Positions 11,854 through 22,707 of a stretch of DNA of 64,000 bases are shown piece after piece. Source of the stretch: Hetaerina americana (taxonomy: Eukaryota; Arthropoda; Insecta; Odonata; Calopterygidae); the NCBI GenBank assembly GCA_022747635.1, contig JAKTNV010000005.1, positions 44,251,238 to 44,315,237 on the forward strand. Direction: 5' to 3'. Each line of letters starts with the position of its first letter. The first letter of the stretch is position 1. The position numbers and the translations under genes are program-made. The notes beneath the pieces are model-generated. The model was not told the DNA's origin. It ran no database searches and saw nothing but the letters and a program-made list of their open reading frames with translations.

Positions 11854-12005
11854 ACGGATGTAGATTTGTAGAATACAGAGACACAAAGAAAGGACACTCA
11901 CAGTATGTTAATTGACGTTTCGACAGCTCGGCTGTAGTCTTCAGAATCATTCTGAAGACGGCTTTGTGTCTCTATATTCTACAAATCTACATCCGTGTTT
12001 TTATA
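11851..12005. mobile_element. Head-to-head pair of Penelope-like element ends
   Basis: Arms 11851-11888 and 11962-12000 are inverted copies with one difference in 38 bases. The junction is a 23-base palindrome at 11937-11959 (GTCTTCAGAAT/ATTCTGAAGAC around one C). The left copy keeps a hammerhead-like core; the right copy has lost about 51 bases next to the junction. The minus-strand motif GTGAGTGTCCTTTCTTTGTG is shared with Penelope-like element A near 2205-2235 and with 26296-26324, which ties the loci together. Confidence 0.7.
11910..11947 (-). ncRNA. Hammerhead-ribozyme-like core in Penelope end pair
   Basis: The minus strand reads CUGAAGA (fits CUGANGA), a hairpin with stem ACAGC/GCUGU and loop CGA, then GAAACGUC. 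The order and spacing match hammerhead cores described from Penelope-like elements. A U/C mismatch sits near the base of stem II, and the stem III base-pairing is short. Confidence 0.5.
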
Positions 12006-12039
12006 TATTTATGCGTCGCCGAAGAGCGTTCCATTTCGA

Positions 12040-12040
<1 letters not shown>

Positions 12041-12121
<81 letters not shown>

Positions 12122-12232
12122 GTATATGTATATATATATGTATATGTATGTATATATATATATATATATATGTATATGTATATATATATGTATGTATATA
12201 TATATATAGTACTATATATATATATATATATA
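12041..12232. repeat. Complex (AT)n/(TATG)n microsatellite
   Basis: (AT)n is interspersed with TATG units. On its left is the motif CATTTCGAAGATATAT, which resembles the ends of the inverted element at 26.2 kb. On its right is an RTE-B fragment. Confidence 0.93.
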
Positions 12233-12314
12233 ATCCGCCAGCGCCGTGGTAGACCTGAGAGACAACATTGGCACCAAGAGTTGACAAAATAAACGGAGAA
12301 ATTATTGAGGCACT
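12233..12314 (+). mobile_element. RTE-B fragment, 82 bp
   Basis: It aligns to 10303-10386 of the RTE-B copy, sharing GACCTGAGAGACAACA and GAGTTGACAAAATAAAC with about 15% differences. It is wedged between (AT)n and the RTE-A 3' end. Confidence 0.82.
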
Positions 12315-12456
12315 ATATTTAGTTTTGTATATTATTATTAGGTAATCTTTAAGGTAGGTAGAGGTAGAGGTAGGTTAAGGTAGATTTTTTGATGGACACA
12401 GCTACTAAATAAATATGTTGTGATTCCTAACAAAATACAAAATCCAGTATCCTACT

Positions 12457-14391
12457 CTACATCAGACCCCACTTCATCTCTGAGTATCTTCTTCCTCCCT
12501 TCATCCCGTCCAACATCCCTATCCTGTTCCTTCCCTTTCCTCGTTTGCCCAACATTGTACCCTCAATTAAAGTCTTCAACATCCCACTGCCGGCCAATAC
12601 CCCCTTCATCCACTTTTCCTGCCTCCATAGGATTTCTCCCAACAAACCCCTGTCCTCGCCCACCATACCAAGTACTTCCTCATTTCACCTTCTCCATTCT
12701 TCTCCACACCCACATTTCAAAAGCCTCCAATCTACGTCCATTCTCCTGCTTCAATGACCACGTTTCCGCGCCGTACTACGCTCCATATAAATGTTTGTAC
12801 GAGTCTTTTCTTAATATCCTTACTCAACGTTCCTTTGCCTCGCGCAATTCTTCTCCTTACGTCCCAACTACTTTGACCGTGTTGGTCCAAAACACTACCG
12901 AGTTACGTAAACTGTTCTACCTGCTCTAGTTTTTGCCCTCCTACTTTAATGTTTATCTTAGCCTTTTTCTTTCTAGAAAATCGCATTACCTTTGTTTTAT
13001 TAATATTGATTCTCAATCCATATCTGTCGCACTGAATTTCCAATTCACTAAGCAATGCTTGCAACCCCTTGGCTGACTGACAAACTAAAGCTTGGTCATC
13101 AGCGAACCTAACTAATTTTACGAATTCCCCGCCCACTTTCATTCCTACCTCCAGTTCTTCCCATGCCTCTTTGATCATTTCCTCTGCATACAGGTTGAAC
13201 AGCAACGGTGATAATGGGCAACCCTGCCTTACACCTCTTCCTAACACTGCCCATCCGGACTCCCCGTTCCCCACTCGCACCTGTGCAGTCTGAGACATGT
13301 ACAGGTTGGGGATTAGCCTCCTTTCCCTCCAATCTATTCCTATTTTCTGCAGAATACTCATTAGTTTTTCCCGATTCACTCTATCAAACGCTTTTTCGAA
13401 ATCTACGAAACAGGCAAATACCTCCTGGTTGTGTTCTATATTCCTCTCGATTAATAATCTCATTACTGCAATGGCATCACGCGTACCTCTCCCCTTCCTA
13501 AACCCAAACTGATCATCCCCTAAGTTATCATTTGCCCTACTCTCTATCCTTGTGTTTATGATACAAAGAACAACTTTAGCTACGTGGGATAACAAACTTG
13601 TCCTGTAGTCCTCACATTATGTAGCCTTTACCTATTTCGGAATAGGAACTAAAACTGATCTCACAAAGTCTTCCTTCCTCATAGATACTACGAATCAGCC
13701 CATATAGCCTCTTCCTCCCACGTTTTCCTTAAAATCCCAATAGTTCCGCGGGAATGTTATCCACCCCCACGGCCTTATTTAGTTTCATCTCCCTTAATGC
13801 CCTTTCTATCTCATCGTCGAGTATGCCTGGACCCAAGCTATCTTCCTCGACGTCATGTTCCTTTTCTATGTCTAACTTTGTCGGTCGAAGTTCTTTACTA
13901 TACAGTTCTTCTATATATTCTTTCAATCTCTCTTGGATCTTTCCTGTCTCAACTATTACCTTACCCGCCTTATCTCTAACTGTTAGCATAGATCTCCCTT
14001 TCTTACTTCCCGATAAAGATTTAACTTTGTTGTACAGCGCACCAAGTTCACCATTCCTCTGCAAACTTTCAATATCCTCACACTGCGTCTTCCACCTTGC
14101 TTCTTTTGCTTTATTTGTTGCCCGCCTCAATTATTTGTTAAACTCTTTGTACTTTATTTTGCCTGACTATGTATTTACATTCTTCCATTTTCTCCGCTCA
14201 TCCATCTTTGTAATCATCTCCTCCGTGATCCATGGTTTCCTAGTCCTTTGAGTGTTGACGGTTCCAATAGTGTCCTTTGCGGCTCCAGACAACCCTATCT
14301 TGATACATTCCCATTTTTCTTTGATAATACTTAGCTCTTTACCATCCTCCATGATTTCCTCTACCGCCTGTTTGTATTCCTTCCTTTTCAA
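12457..14391 (-). pseudogene. RTE-A linker, reverse transcriptase and C-terminal domain, broken
   Basis: After the endonuclease come the linker (14391-14167, GLSGAAKDTIGTVNTQRTRK) and the pre-RT region (14130-13729, ending LNKAVGVDNIPAELLGF, a typical RT motif 0/1 area). A decayed gap follows, then the RT from 13595: FGFRKGRGTRDAIAVMRLLI, FVDFEKAFDRVNREK (motif A Asp), RQGCPLSPLLFNLY, and FADD at 13095-13106. The stop replacing Tyr in QFTYLGS is the same as in copy 1. The C-terminal domain below 12871 is frame-shifted and carries several small deletions, including loss of the KWTEKKTNEEV block. Confidence 0.87.
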
Positions 14392-14399
14392 ACCTTTTT

Positions 14400-15294
14400 A
14401 TGCTTCTACATTCCATTTTCTAACCCGCCGCTCCTGCCTTATCCTTTTGAAACGGACGATACATTTCATAACAACTAAATTGTGGTCAGAGTCTGCATCC
14501 GCTCCCGGGAAGCTGTGCAAATTTATCTCAGTGTTTCTAAACTTGTGTCTAACCAGGGTATAATCTAGCTGATACCTTTCCGAGTCACCTGGGATTTTCC
14601 ATGTATACCTACGTCTTATGTGGTGTCTAAACTATGTGTGTGTGATGACTAGCCCCTGTCTCCTGCAGAACTCAACTGCTTTCTCCCCGCGGTCATTCCT
14701 CGTGCCTAAACCGTAGTCCCCGACCTCGTCACCATCTCTTCCTTCACCTACCGTCGCATTCCAATCCCCCATCACTATCAAATGTTTCCCTGCAGGAACA
14801 CACGCGATCATGTCCTCTAATTGATCGTTTATCCTATCGACCTCTTCCTCCATATAGTTGCTTGGTGGCATGTATGCCTGAATAATAACCAAGTTCGTCG
14901 GTTGTGCTTTTATCTCTAATAGTACTATTCTATCCGTTACCTGCTCTATGTTGACTACGCTTCTTCCTACCTCTTCATTTAATACTATGGCAACCCCTTG
15001 TTGGCTCTCGTCCCCGCCGCTGTATATTATTCTATAGTTATCACTCCAGTAATCCCCAATATCTTTCCATCTCACCTCGCATAGACCTAAAATATCGATA
15101 TTTCCCCTTTCCATATGTCGCTTAACATTTTCCAATTTTCCTGTCCTCATCATTGTCCTAACATTCCACGTACCTATTCTAACTAATTTGGTCTTCTTCT
15201 CCTGCTTCTTCTGTCCTGCTGCTGCTGGTTTTCCCTTGCAGGGGTTTCGTGGGATTACGACCGCGGAAGCCTTGCCTCCCCCGCTGCCGGGCAC
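14400..15294 (-). pseudogene. RTE-A AP-endonuclease domain, one stop
   Basis: An apurinic-endonuclease-like domain nicks target DNA to prime reverse transcription. The ATG at 15294 gives MPGSGGGKASAVVIP and a basic stretch, then RIGTWNVRTMMRTGKLENV, LGLCEVRWKDIGDYWS, HLIVMGDWNATVGEGRDG and GLGTRNDRGEKAVEFC. A stop interrupts after VITHT near 14630. The frame then resumes with YQLDYTLVRHKFRNTEINLH and the catalytic SDHNLVV (about 14470-14490). All catalytic boxes I expect are visible, so the stop is the main defect. An ATG further upstream in another frame is less likely to be the start. Confidence 0.88.
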
Positions 15295-15564
15295 GACACA
15301 TCGACCGATTTGGCCGAGCCCCGTAGTTGTCTGGACTCAAAATCTCTGTATAGTCCATCATGTTAATCTTGAGAATGATAATTGAGGTGTTTTCCCGTTG
15401 CCTACCTCAATAGTGTTTTTAACGTGACACCATCACTTACTGGCCGCCCCACTGGGGTCAGACGCCATTGCAGCCGCCTCACTGAGGAACAGACGCTGCG
15501 TGGACTACCTTTCGTCTGGCTCCTAACCTTCGACCTATCGTGACCCTACCAGGAGCAATTATTT

Positions 15565-15609
15565 TTGTATATATATGTATATATATATATGTATATATAT
15601 ATATTTATA

Positions 15610-15659
<50 letters not shown>

Positions 15660-15662
15660 CAT
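15565..15662. repeat. (AT)n-rich microsatellite at RTE-A 5' end
   Basis: An AT tract with TATG and TTTA variants directly outside the 5' end of RTE-A copy 2. Confidence 0.92.
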
Positions 15663-15889
15663 GGACATGTATGTTGTATATATTATTACAATATTCATTG
15701 TCAAAATTATTATAAAAATTTATATTAGTTATGCGAGTGATAACATATTTCATATCATTCAATCAGAAATATAAATAATAGCCCTTTAAGAAATGAAGAG
15801 GAGCCTCTTATCTAGCATCTTTAAGTTAACGTTTACATTTATTGTCAACCATATCTAGAGCGTTATTTTTGTGAGATACTTTAAATGAA

Positions 15890-16290
15890 TGCATGATGAT
15901 GCTTGAGAAAGATATTGGGTGTAACTCGAAGAATGCAGGAAAAAGGATTAAGGGATATACAGTGAAAATTGCCTCACAATATTCTTATACAGAGAATACA
16001 GGCTTGAAGCGCCACGTTGTGGGCGCAAATAGTTGGAGAGTATCTTTATGTTACTTGATGGGAGAAGAGTAGATAAATAAAATGGACGGAAAAGAAGACA
16101 AAAGAAAGAGCACCAGGAATGGGAAAAGGAGAATAATCTTGGTTGTAATTCTAAGGATGCAGGAAAAGTATAAGGGGGATATTGAGAGACAATAGGGAGT
16201 TGAAGGCTGTAATAGAGGAGTTTTTTGTAAGTGAGGTTAGTGGAAGAAAAGAACAACATCTTCAATTCCTTTTAAGTATGCCATCTGTAT
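15890..16290 (+). mobile_element. Decayed RTE-A remnant
   Basis: The clearest homology is at about 16155-16220, where ATGCAGGAAAA...GGGGGATATTGA and GTTGAAGGCTGTAATAGAGG match the C-terminal domain of copy 1 (about 796-856). A related AATGCAGGAAAAAGG segment at 15931 suggests rearrangement or a second piece. No coding remains. The outer limits are uncertain. Confidence 0.6.
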
Positions 16291-16299
16291 AATGATTTA

Positions 16300-19200
16300 A
16301 ATATCCAATAGTTTTATGTTAAGTAATGCTAAGACGTATAATATACCGCAAAAAATCAGTGCAGTCTGTAATAGTTTTTATTAATGTAAAAAGCCTTTGA
16401 TCACCGGAATAAAAGCTAATAATTAAAATGAATTAGCTGAAACGTATGGTAAAAGATGTATTAAGACATTACAAAACTGAAGAATATTAGAATTTGATGT
16501 AGTTTTGTATAACTTATTCACATGGATAATTCAGGTGGGGAAAGCGTTGACAAAATACGAAAATTCGTTAATCATCTATATGCAAACTGTTTTTATTATT
16601 TAGGTCGAATTGAAATCCCTTTCCAATTTTATATGATAAGTTGAAATGGGCGTTTAATTAGGAAATAAATGATAATTAATATGCAAAGGCATTCTACAAT
16701 CTTATACGAACGAGCATAAATGCGATTATTGAGATGAAAATGGAGTTGAATGGCGGGGATACTCGTTAGCCAATCAGTTCTGTGAAAGCATTGGTGGTTG
16801 GAACTCCTCTTTATGAGGTTTAATTCATCTCCCTTCCATCGGAAGCTCGTCTTTACATTTAGAATGGGATTTTCTGAAGTTTGACGCTTCTGGGTTCCTT
16901 CTCAGGGTTTCCCAGAAGTTTGGAGCCTCTCGGGAATTTTCTTTGAAGCGTGGTAGTTATGAAAATGAAAATTTCCGAAAAATCTCACTTTTATGAATGA
17001 ATATTTAGAAACAAACAACAACAATTATAAACAAACTTTTATTCGTATTGCTGGAATCCTTTACGAAAACAATGCTGCAATACTTTCAGGTCAAATGTGC
17101 TTCATTTACTGGGTATTTTGTGTAATGATGGGCTGCAATTAAATTAAGGACTCATAATAATCATCGGAATTAATCCACCAGTTTCGAGCGTTGACCCACT
17201 ATTTGAAATCGAATATCAATGTATTGATTATAATAAATCAGGTCCTTCAATTCCAATTAATTTATTTAAACTTATCATTTAAAAATAGGGATCATAATGT
17301 CTGACTACATAAGGATCACTGTGTCCTGTGTAACTTCGTGGAACTCCTTCGTATTCAAAGTGTTGCTCTCAATAAATATTTGGTAGAAATCAAGTTATGC
17401 CTCTTATTGTATTTCCGACTGTTTATTTTTTTATGTAAACTAGAATGAGGTGCGTCAAAAAACGGCCCTTTTAGACATATTGCGATGTAAACTAGAATAA
17501 ATAAACGTGCGTCAAAAAACCACCAGTTTAGACATGTTGTTATTGAAGCTTTGTGATTATTAACTCAAAGTTGAGTTATGCACAATACGAAAAATAGTTT
17601 GAAGATTACATCGGGGAATCATGGAAAAAGGGTGAGATACTGAATACATGGTTCATCATTTTAATACATAACATTATGGACCTCCTATCTTATACGATTT
17701 TAGGTGTCCTTCTTTTCAGTCTACTTACGTAATATATAATTTGGCGAATTGTTGGTTTGAGTTAAATTTCTCTCATCCTACGCAAAGTGGCGTAAGTTTT
17801 GATCCTCGTTCGTACACTAAGTTTCGCGATCATAATTTTTGCCTTTCGTCCAACATTCGAACTGACCCATGGGGAAACGTGAGGAAGCGTGTGACCCTGT
17901 CCACCACTTCAGCCAAACCACCAGGAGTCATTGAAAGGAGCGGTTCTGCAAAGTAAATGGTCCTCCCCTATCGAGATAGAGTTGGTCACATTTACAGGTT
18001 TTAACCACAATCGAAGCGAGGGTGGGAGATTCCAGGGAGCTAAGGGTTTCTAGCGCCAACTCTTGAGGAGTACACAAGACAAGACTGGAGCCTGACGTGA
18101 CGTTCGGGAAACCGCATTTAGCTCCCTTCTCGCCTCGTTCTTCGCTCCCATTTTCCAATCCCGCTAAGTCCATTTCTTTTTGCAGCCCTTCCTTCCATTC
18201 GCCTCCAGCTTCGCGCGCCCCTCCCGCCCGCTTCTCCCCGCCCTATCACCCCATTTCCGTCCCTTATCCTCCATCCGCTCCCTTTTTGCTAGCGCTTCCT
18301 GCGCGCCGGTGCTTCGTTGAAAGGAGAGAACTCTATGTGCCATGTTATGAGCACGATTATCGATCTTGAGAACCTCGACTCCTCTCGGAATATATCTACC
18401 ACAGTTTTCCCAGGGTGAAGGCGTGCGTGCTCTTGTGCTTAATATCGTTCTTTTCGTTTTCCGAGATGAAATACTGGCCTGTAAAGCTTGGTCGCCATTA
18501 CAGGAACTCCTGACACTTATGCCGAATTCATTATTTGGTATTGATTATTGAGGAAGAGCGATTATTTTGACTCAAATTTGGAGCGGTCGTAATTTCCAAT
18601 TATTGAAAGAGCTGTTGAATTATTTACGGTTAAATGTTATAAGGAAGTGACATACAGTATGTGGAAATAGTACGCTGAAAATGGGCGTTTCCATCAGTGC
18701 TTCATTCAAGTTTTAATCTCGATTACATCCAGGCAAAGTTTTTGTTGTCTCATGGTTGGCATTCAATTCTTTGTAATAAAGTAAAAACTCCTACAACAAG
18801 CTACGCATCCCGCATTTTTCCCCTTCAACCGCGGCTGTTCCTTCGGGCCCTTGATCCAACATACCTTCTTTTCTGTTTGTCCGAATGCCGGAGAAATGTG
18901 CTGCCTCCTCCTCATTATATTTCTCTTTTTTTTCGAGCCACTCTCTTGCACGATTCAAGTAATTAGAAGATTTTCTGCTTGACCTCCTTCAGGAATGCTT
19001 TTGCCTGGTGTGCCATACTCTTGACTCCTATACACAAACCCTTAGGCAAAGACACAGCGGGAAGGTGGGAGGAAGAGGGAGGAGAGGTGGCAGAGGTTGA
19101 AAGGGAAAAGGGGATTCGAGTCTTATTTCGTCGGCGTGAGTGCAAAGAGGGGGAAGAAAAGAGAGAGTGAGAGAACGAGAGATAGAGGTTTGGTTGGATA

Positions 19201-22149
19201 AAGGGATAAAGAGAGTGATGAGGGCGATAAGGGAGCGAGGAGGTGGAATGAGAAAAGGTAATTGAGGTTAGGTCGGAGAGAGAAGTGAAGGGAAGTATAC
19301 AGAAAATAAGGCAAAGATTGAGCAGTAGATACAAAGAAAGAAAGAGATGGAGAAGGATAATTACGGAGACAGTGAAAGTGAGGTGGAAAGAAATGTGTAG
19401 AGACTAAGAAATTTGTTTATAATAATAACATAGTGATAAGTTTATTGATCTTGGACTAAAGTCATACGGAAAAGTATTCAACATGACATTAAATGACGGC
19501 CCGTAAATCAAAGGTCAAAATATCTAATAATATGTGGGCAATCGAGGTGTATGGAGAGATATGGGAAATAAATAAGGTTAGGAGAGCTTGAGAGAAATGG
19601 AAGTAAGAGAAGGGAGGTGTGAAGAAAAAGAGATATAGAGAGATAAACATGGGGATAGGCTTTAGACACAAAGGGGAGAAATATAGAGACGGGGGATTGA
19701 GTCGGTGGCGAGAAGCGCTCCGCCAGATACTTTCGCCCACACGCTTTTTCTCCCTAAAGATGACCTTGCTCTCATATTTCTTTAGCCACTCTTCTTTTTT
19801 TATTTTGGAATCTCGATCCCATTCGTCGTCGCCGTAGCCTCTCTTTTCATAACTTGTCCTTTAGGTCCCAAATATTTATTTCTCTCTTCGTTACTTTCGA
19901 GGGGTAACAACTGGAGAACAGGGTTAGCATGGTGAAGGAGCAGGATTTTTGAATTATTACTATGGTGTTGATGCCTTTGAGAAAGCAGTCGGGATAACTC
20001 TAGAGAGAAAAATGTTTCATTTCGGCGTGGTTCTATTTTTTATTGCATAAGCGTGAAATTAGTGATAGTATATTTTGGAAAAAAAATACATGAAGAAAGC
20101 AACCATTAAATTGTGGAATAAAGATAACACTTGGATATATCGTTGATAGATACCGTCATCAATGCGGGATAAATATTTGTACAGATTTTTAAAAATTTCC
20201 TACAATTTTTAAGATTTATTATTACCTTTCCATCCGCGTACGAATAACCGCTGTTCCATTTTCACGCAGTAATTGACAGGCCCTCTTTGTGGGCGATAAG
20301 TCGGGGCAAGAAATAACAGAAGTTAGTATAGGTGCTGAGAGAGAGGCGTGTGTGTGTGAAGAACGAGAAAAAAATGGACGAAGGCGATGGAATTCATGTA
20401 ATCGATTAGATTGAGATTTATTGGAATTAGCTATCCCTCTCACAAAATGGAGGAAACTGTTATAGAATAAAATAAATTAATTAAAACGAGAAATGGAGTT
20501 AGTCCAGGAATAAATGAATTTGCCGAGGTGATTGAGTTAGATTGTTGGCTATGGTGACAATTATTAATTCATTACTAGAAAAGTGTAATATTTTTTATGT
20601 TCTTGTAATCCCTCCTGGGGTAATGTTTTGAAATAATTTGATGAAAACTGTAATGCCCATTATTTCATACGCCAATGAATGTAGACCTGAGAGGCTCAGT
20701 CCCTATGTATATACTCCAGGCTAACTGCGGAGCTGTTTTCCCCCTTCCATCTTATACTTCCTCGTTTAGGAGCTACATCTAAGTAATCTCAAAGGTTTAC
20801 GGTTGATTATTGCGAGCTCCTCTTAATTAAGAGGATTTTTTGGCTGACTACATTCCCATGTTTAGAGCAAAACATATTAATAAAAATAAATACCCAAACA
20901 AGGGGTCTTAACGTGGTGAAGAGTATGGGCTTCAAAAAAACGTTTCTGCCATTTTTCATAGAGACATTTCTTAAAAACTATCTGAATTATAATTATGCCT
21001 AAATTTTTACCGGAAAAAAATGTTGAAATCGATTTCTCAATTCGTTTATTCGGAATATTAAAAGTTTTTCTTTATTTTCCAAGGTAAGGGATTCAGACGA
21101 TTCTGATCAGGAACGACAGAATTGCGAAAGCAACAAAATTAAGTAACAGCTATTTAAAGTATTTCAGAATGTAATGCGGCTGTTGAACAATCTCATATTT
21201 TACGTTCAACATTGTAGGCCTTCCTGATGACCGGCGGATTGTGTGGTGGATCAGGAAGAAAAAGGAAAAGGAGTAATGAATGAAAAAGGGGTAGGAAGTC
21301 TGGAAGGGACTGAGAGACCGTGACTGGTGGCGGGGGAAGGTAAGTTTTTAGAGAGAGCGAGGGATCGCGTAAAGATTATGTTCGAGTCGACGAAGCTTTT
21401 GTTTGGCCGGAGCTTTTGTTCGAATATTCCGGGTAAGTCCCCGCTCATATTTGCCCCTTAGTTTTGGTGGATGAAGGAGAGATAGAAAGAGAGATAAAAT
21501 GGCAATGGAGGGCTTTTTGCTGCGGAGAGATCAGGGGAAGTTGAGGAGAAAATCCGGCGTTTTGGGATATTGTGTCAACAACGAACACGTTCTTCTTAGT
21601 CTATTCTTTAAGACACAAGCCTTTGGCGATATATCTGGAAGCAATCAGTATACAATTGAATTAAGGATTTATGCTCAAAATGATAGAGCAAACACATATT
21701 CGAAGTGACATGGATGAAACGTTAAAAGCATCGTCACCACGATATTTGTACAGCGTAATTTTAATGGCAACGTTGAACTTCGCCGCTACCTGACGGTATA
21801 GTAATACAATAGTCACATTGAAAGAGTTCTAGTACACGCAAAAAGTTCAGAGAAACTTGGATTGAATTGATCAGCATCGAAGGAAACAGGTCAGATTGTT
21901 TGAGATAGATAAGTAAAACTGAGACTACATCCCTTAGAAGGGAATTATTGGGACCGCGTGTCCATTAGATTAGATTAGACCATCTAGATGAAATAATGAG
22001 GAATAGATTTTTGAACTGACATTAATGTTTTGCACTGTGAATAGTTTTTTCCTCGCACATTTTGCGGTCATGACGAGAGTGATCCTTAACACAGAGGTAG
22101 GTTTGTCGCATATCACTGCAATGCCCTAAGTTGGGTTGAAGTCGAAATA
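16300..22149. other. No gene recognised
   Basis: AT-rich sequence with a tandem duplication at 17434-17538, a GC-richer patch at 17880-18330 and a polypurine-rich plus strand at about 19060-19420 and 19590-19700. Open frames in these patches are composition-driven and have no recognisable domain. Confidence 0.6.
17434..17538. repeat. Imperfect tandem duplication, about 52-bp unit x2
   Basis: Both units start TGTAAACTAGAAT and contain GTGCGTCAAAAAAC, then TTTAGACATRTTG. Unit 2 carries a small ATAAATAA insertion. Confidence 0.85.
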
Positions 22150-22209
22150 CAGGGTTCGTCCGGAAAATAAGTGTACTGAGCTCAGGAAAAAAATTTATTA
22201 CACTTTTAC

Positions 22210-22556
22210 ATATCTTAAGCTAATATTCCTCAAAATAGGACCCTTGTGAGTCGATACACTTGTTCCAGCGGCGTTCCCATTCCTGGAACGCTCCCGCGAA
22301 GGCATCATCGGGAACCTCTCGAAGACTCGTCGTCGACCTCTTCTCTGCCCTCCACGAACATCTTGTGCCACCGAAAGATCATGTTTCTGGACATGGCTGA
22401 CTCCCCGTAAGCCTGGTTAATCATACCGACAGTTTCGGTAGACGATTTCCCAAGCTTTACCGCAAATTTGATGGAATAACGCTGCTCCAAAAACTTCGGC
22501 ATCGCGTTCCGTGACGTGGGTCGAGCGTGGAGGTTCGCGTTAACAGAGCTCCTCAC
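22210..22556 (-). pseudogene. Mariner transposase ends fused by internal deletion
   Basis: The N-terminal DNA-binding domain starts near 22500: EQRYSIKFAVKLGKSSTETV, then the INQAYGESAMSRNMIFRWHK block and EGREEVDDE. The C-terminal end is in another frame: LREVPDDAFAGAFQEWERRW, NKCIDSQGSYFEEY, stop at 22220-22222. About 220 residues with all three catalytic Asp are deleted between them, near 22310-22330. The first ATG of the open frame is upstream of the usual start; MPKFLEQRYS is the likely native start. Confidence 0.88.
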
Positions 22557-22639
22557 TACACCACAGCTCAGAGCCGACTGCTTTTTTCAGCGTCGCTTGC
22601 CAACATACCCCCCTCCAATCGCAGCCCGTCAGAGCGGTG

Positions 22640-22667
22640 CTGGGCGCGCCGCTCCAGGCGCGCCCAG
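22640..22667. repeat. GC-rich 11-bp stem hairpin inside mariner B
   Basis: CTGGGCGCGCC and its exact complement flank the 6-base loop GCTCCA, between the right inverted repeat and the transposase start. It is strikingly GC-rich for this window. Confidence 0.9.
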
Positions 22668-22707
22668 CCCAGGAGTCAGTACACTTATTTTCCGGACGAA
22701 CCCTGTA

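Larger units (their letters stand above)
12330..15560 (-). mobile_element. RTE-type non-LTR retrotransposon, family A, copy 2, near full length
   Basis: This is the most complete RTE-A copy. Reading on the minus strand, it has a 5' untranslated part (about 15560-15295), endonuclease, linker, RT, C-terminal domain and a 3' end with the ACCTACCTTAA-type tail, here expanded into extra GGTAG units at 12340-12380. The 3' end abuts an ATTATTATTA tract. It lies inverted relative to copy 1 about 12.4 kb away. The interval 12871-13361 is identical to bases 1-491, while the part below 12871 differs by many substitutions and indels. Confidence 0.9.
22150..22705 (-). mobile_element. Mariner element B, 556-bp internal-deletion derivative with perfect TIRs
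   Basis: Terminal inverted repeats 22150-22179 and 22676-22705 are perfect over 30 bases (start CAGGGTTCGTCCGG), each flanked by the TA target dinucleotide. Inside are both ends of a mariner transposase but not the middle, so this looks like a MITE-type derivative that could be moved by a full-length relative. The perfect repeats suggest it is young. Confidence 0.95.

Noticed and set aside
12420..14563. Plus-strand open frames of 60-169 residues across RTE-A copy 2
   Set aside because: They are antisense of the RTE-A coding, whose motifs are on the minus strand.
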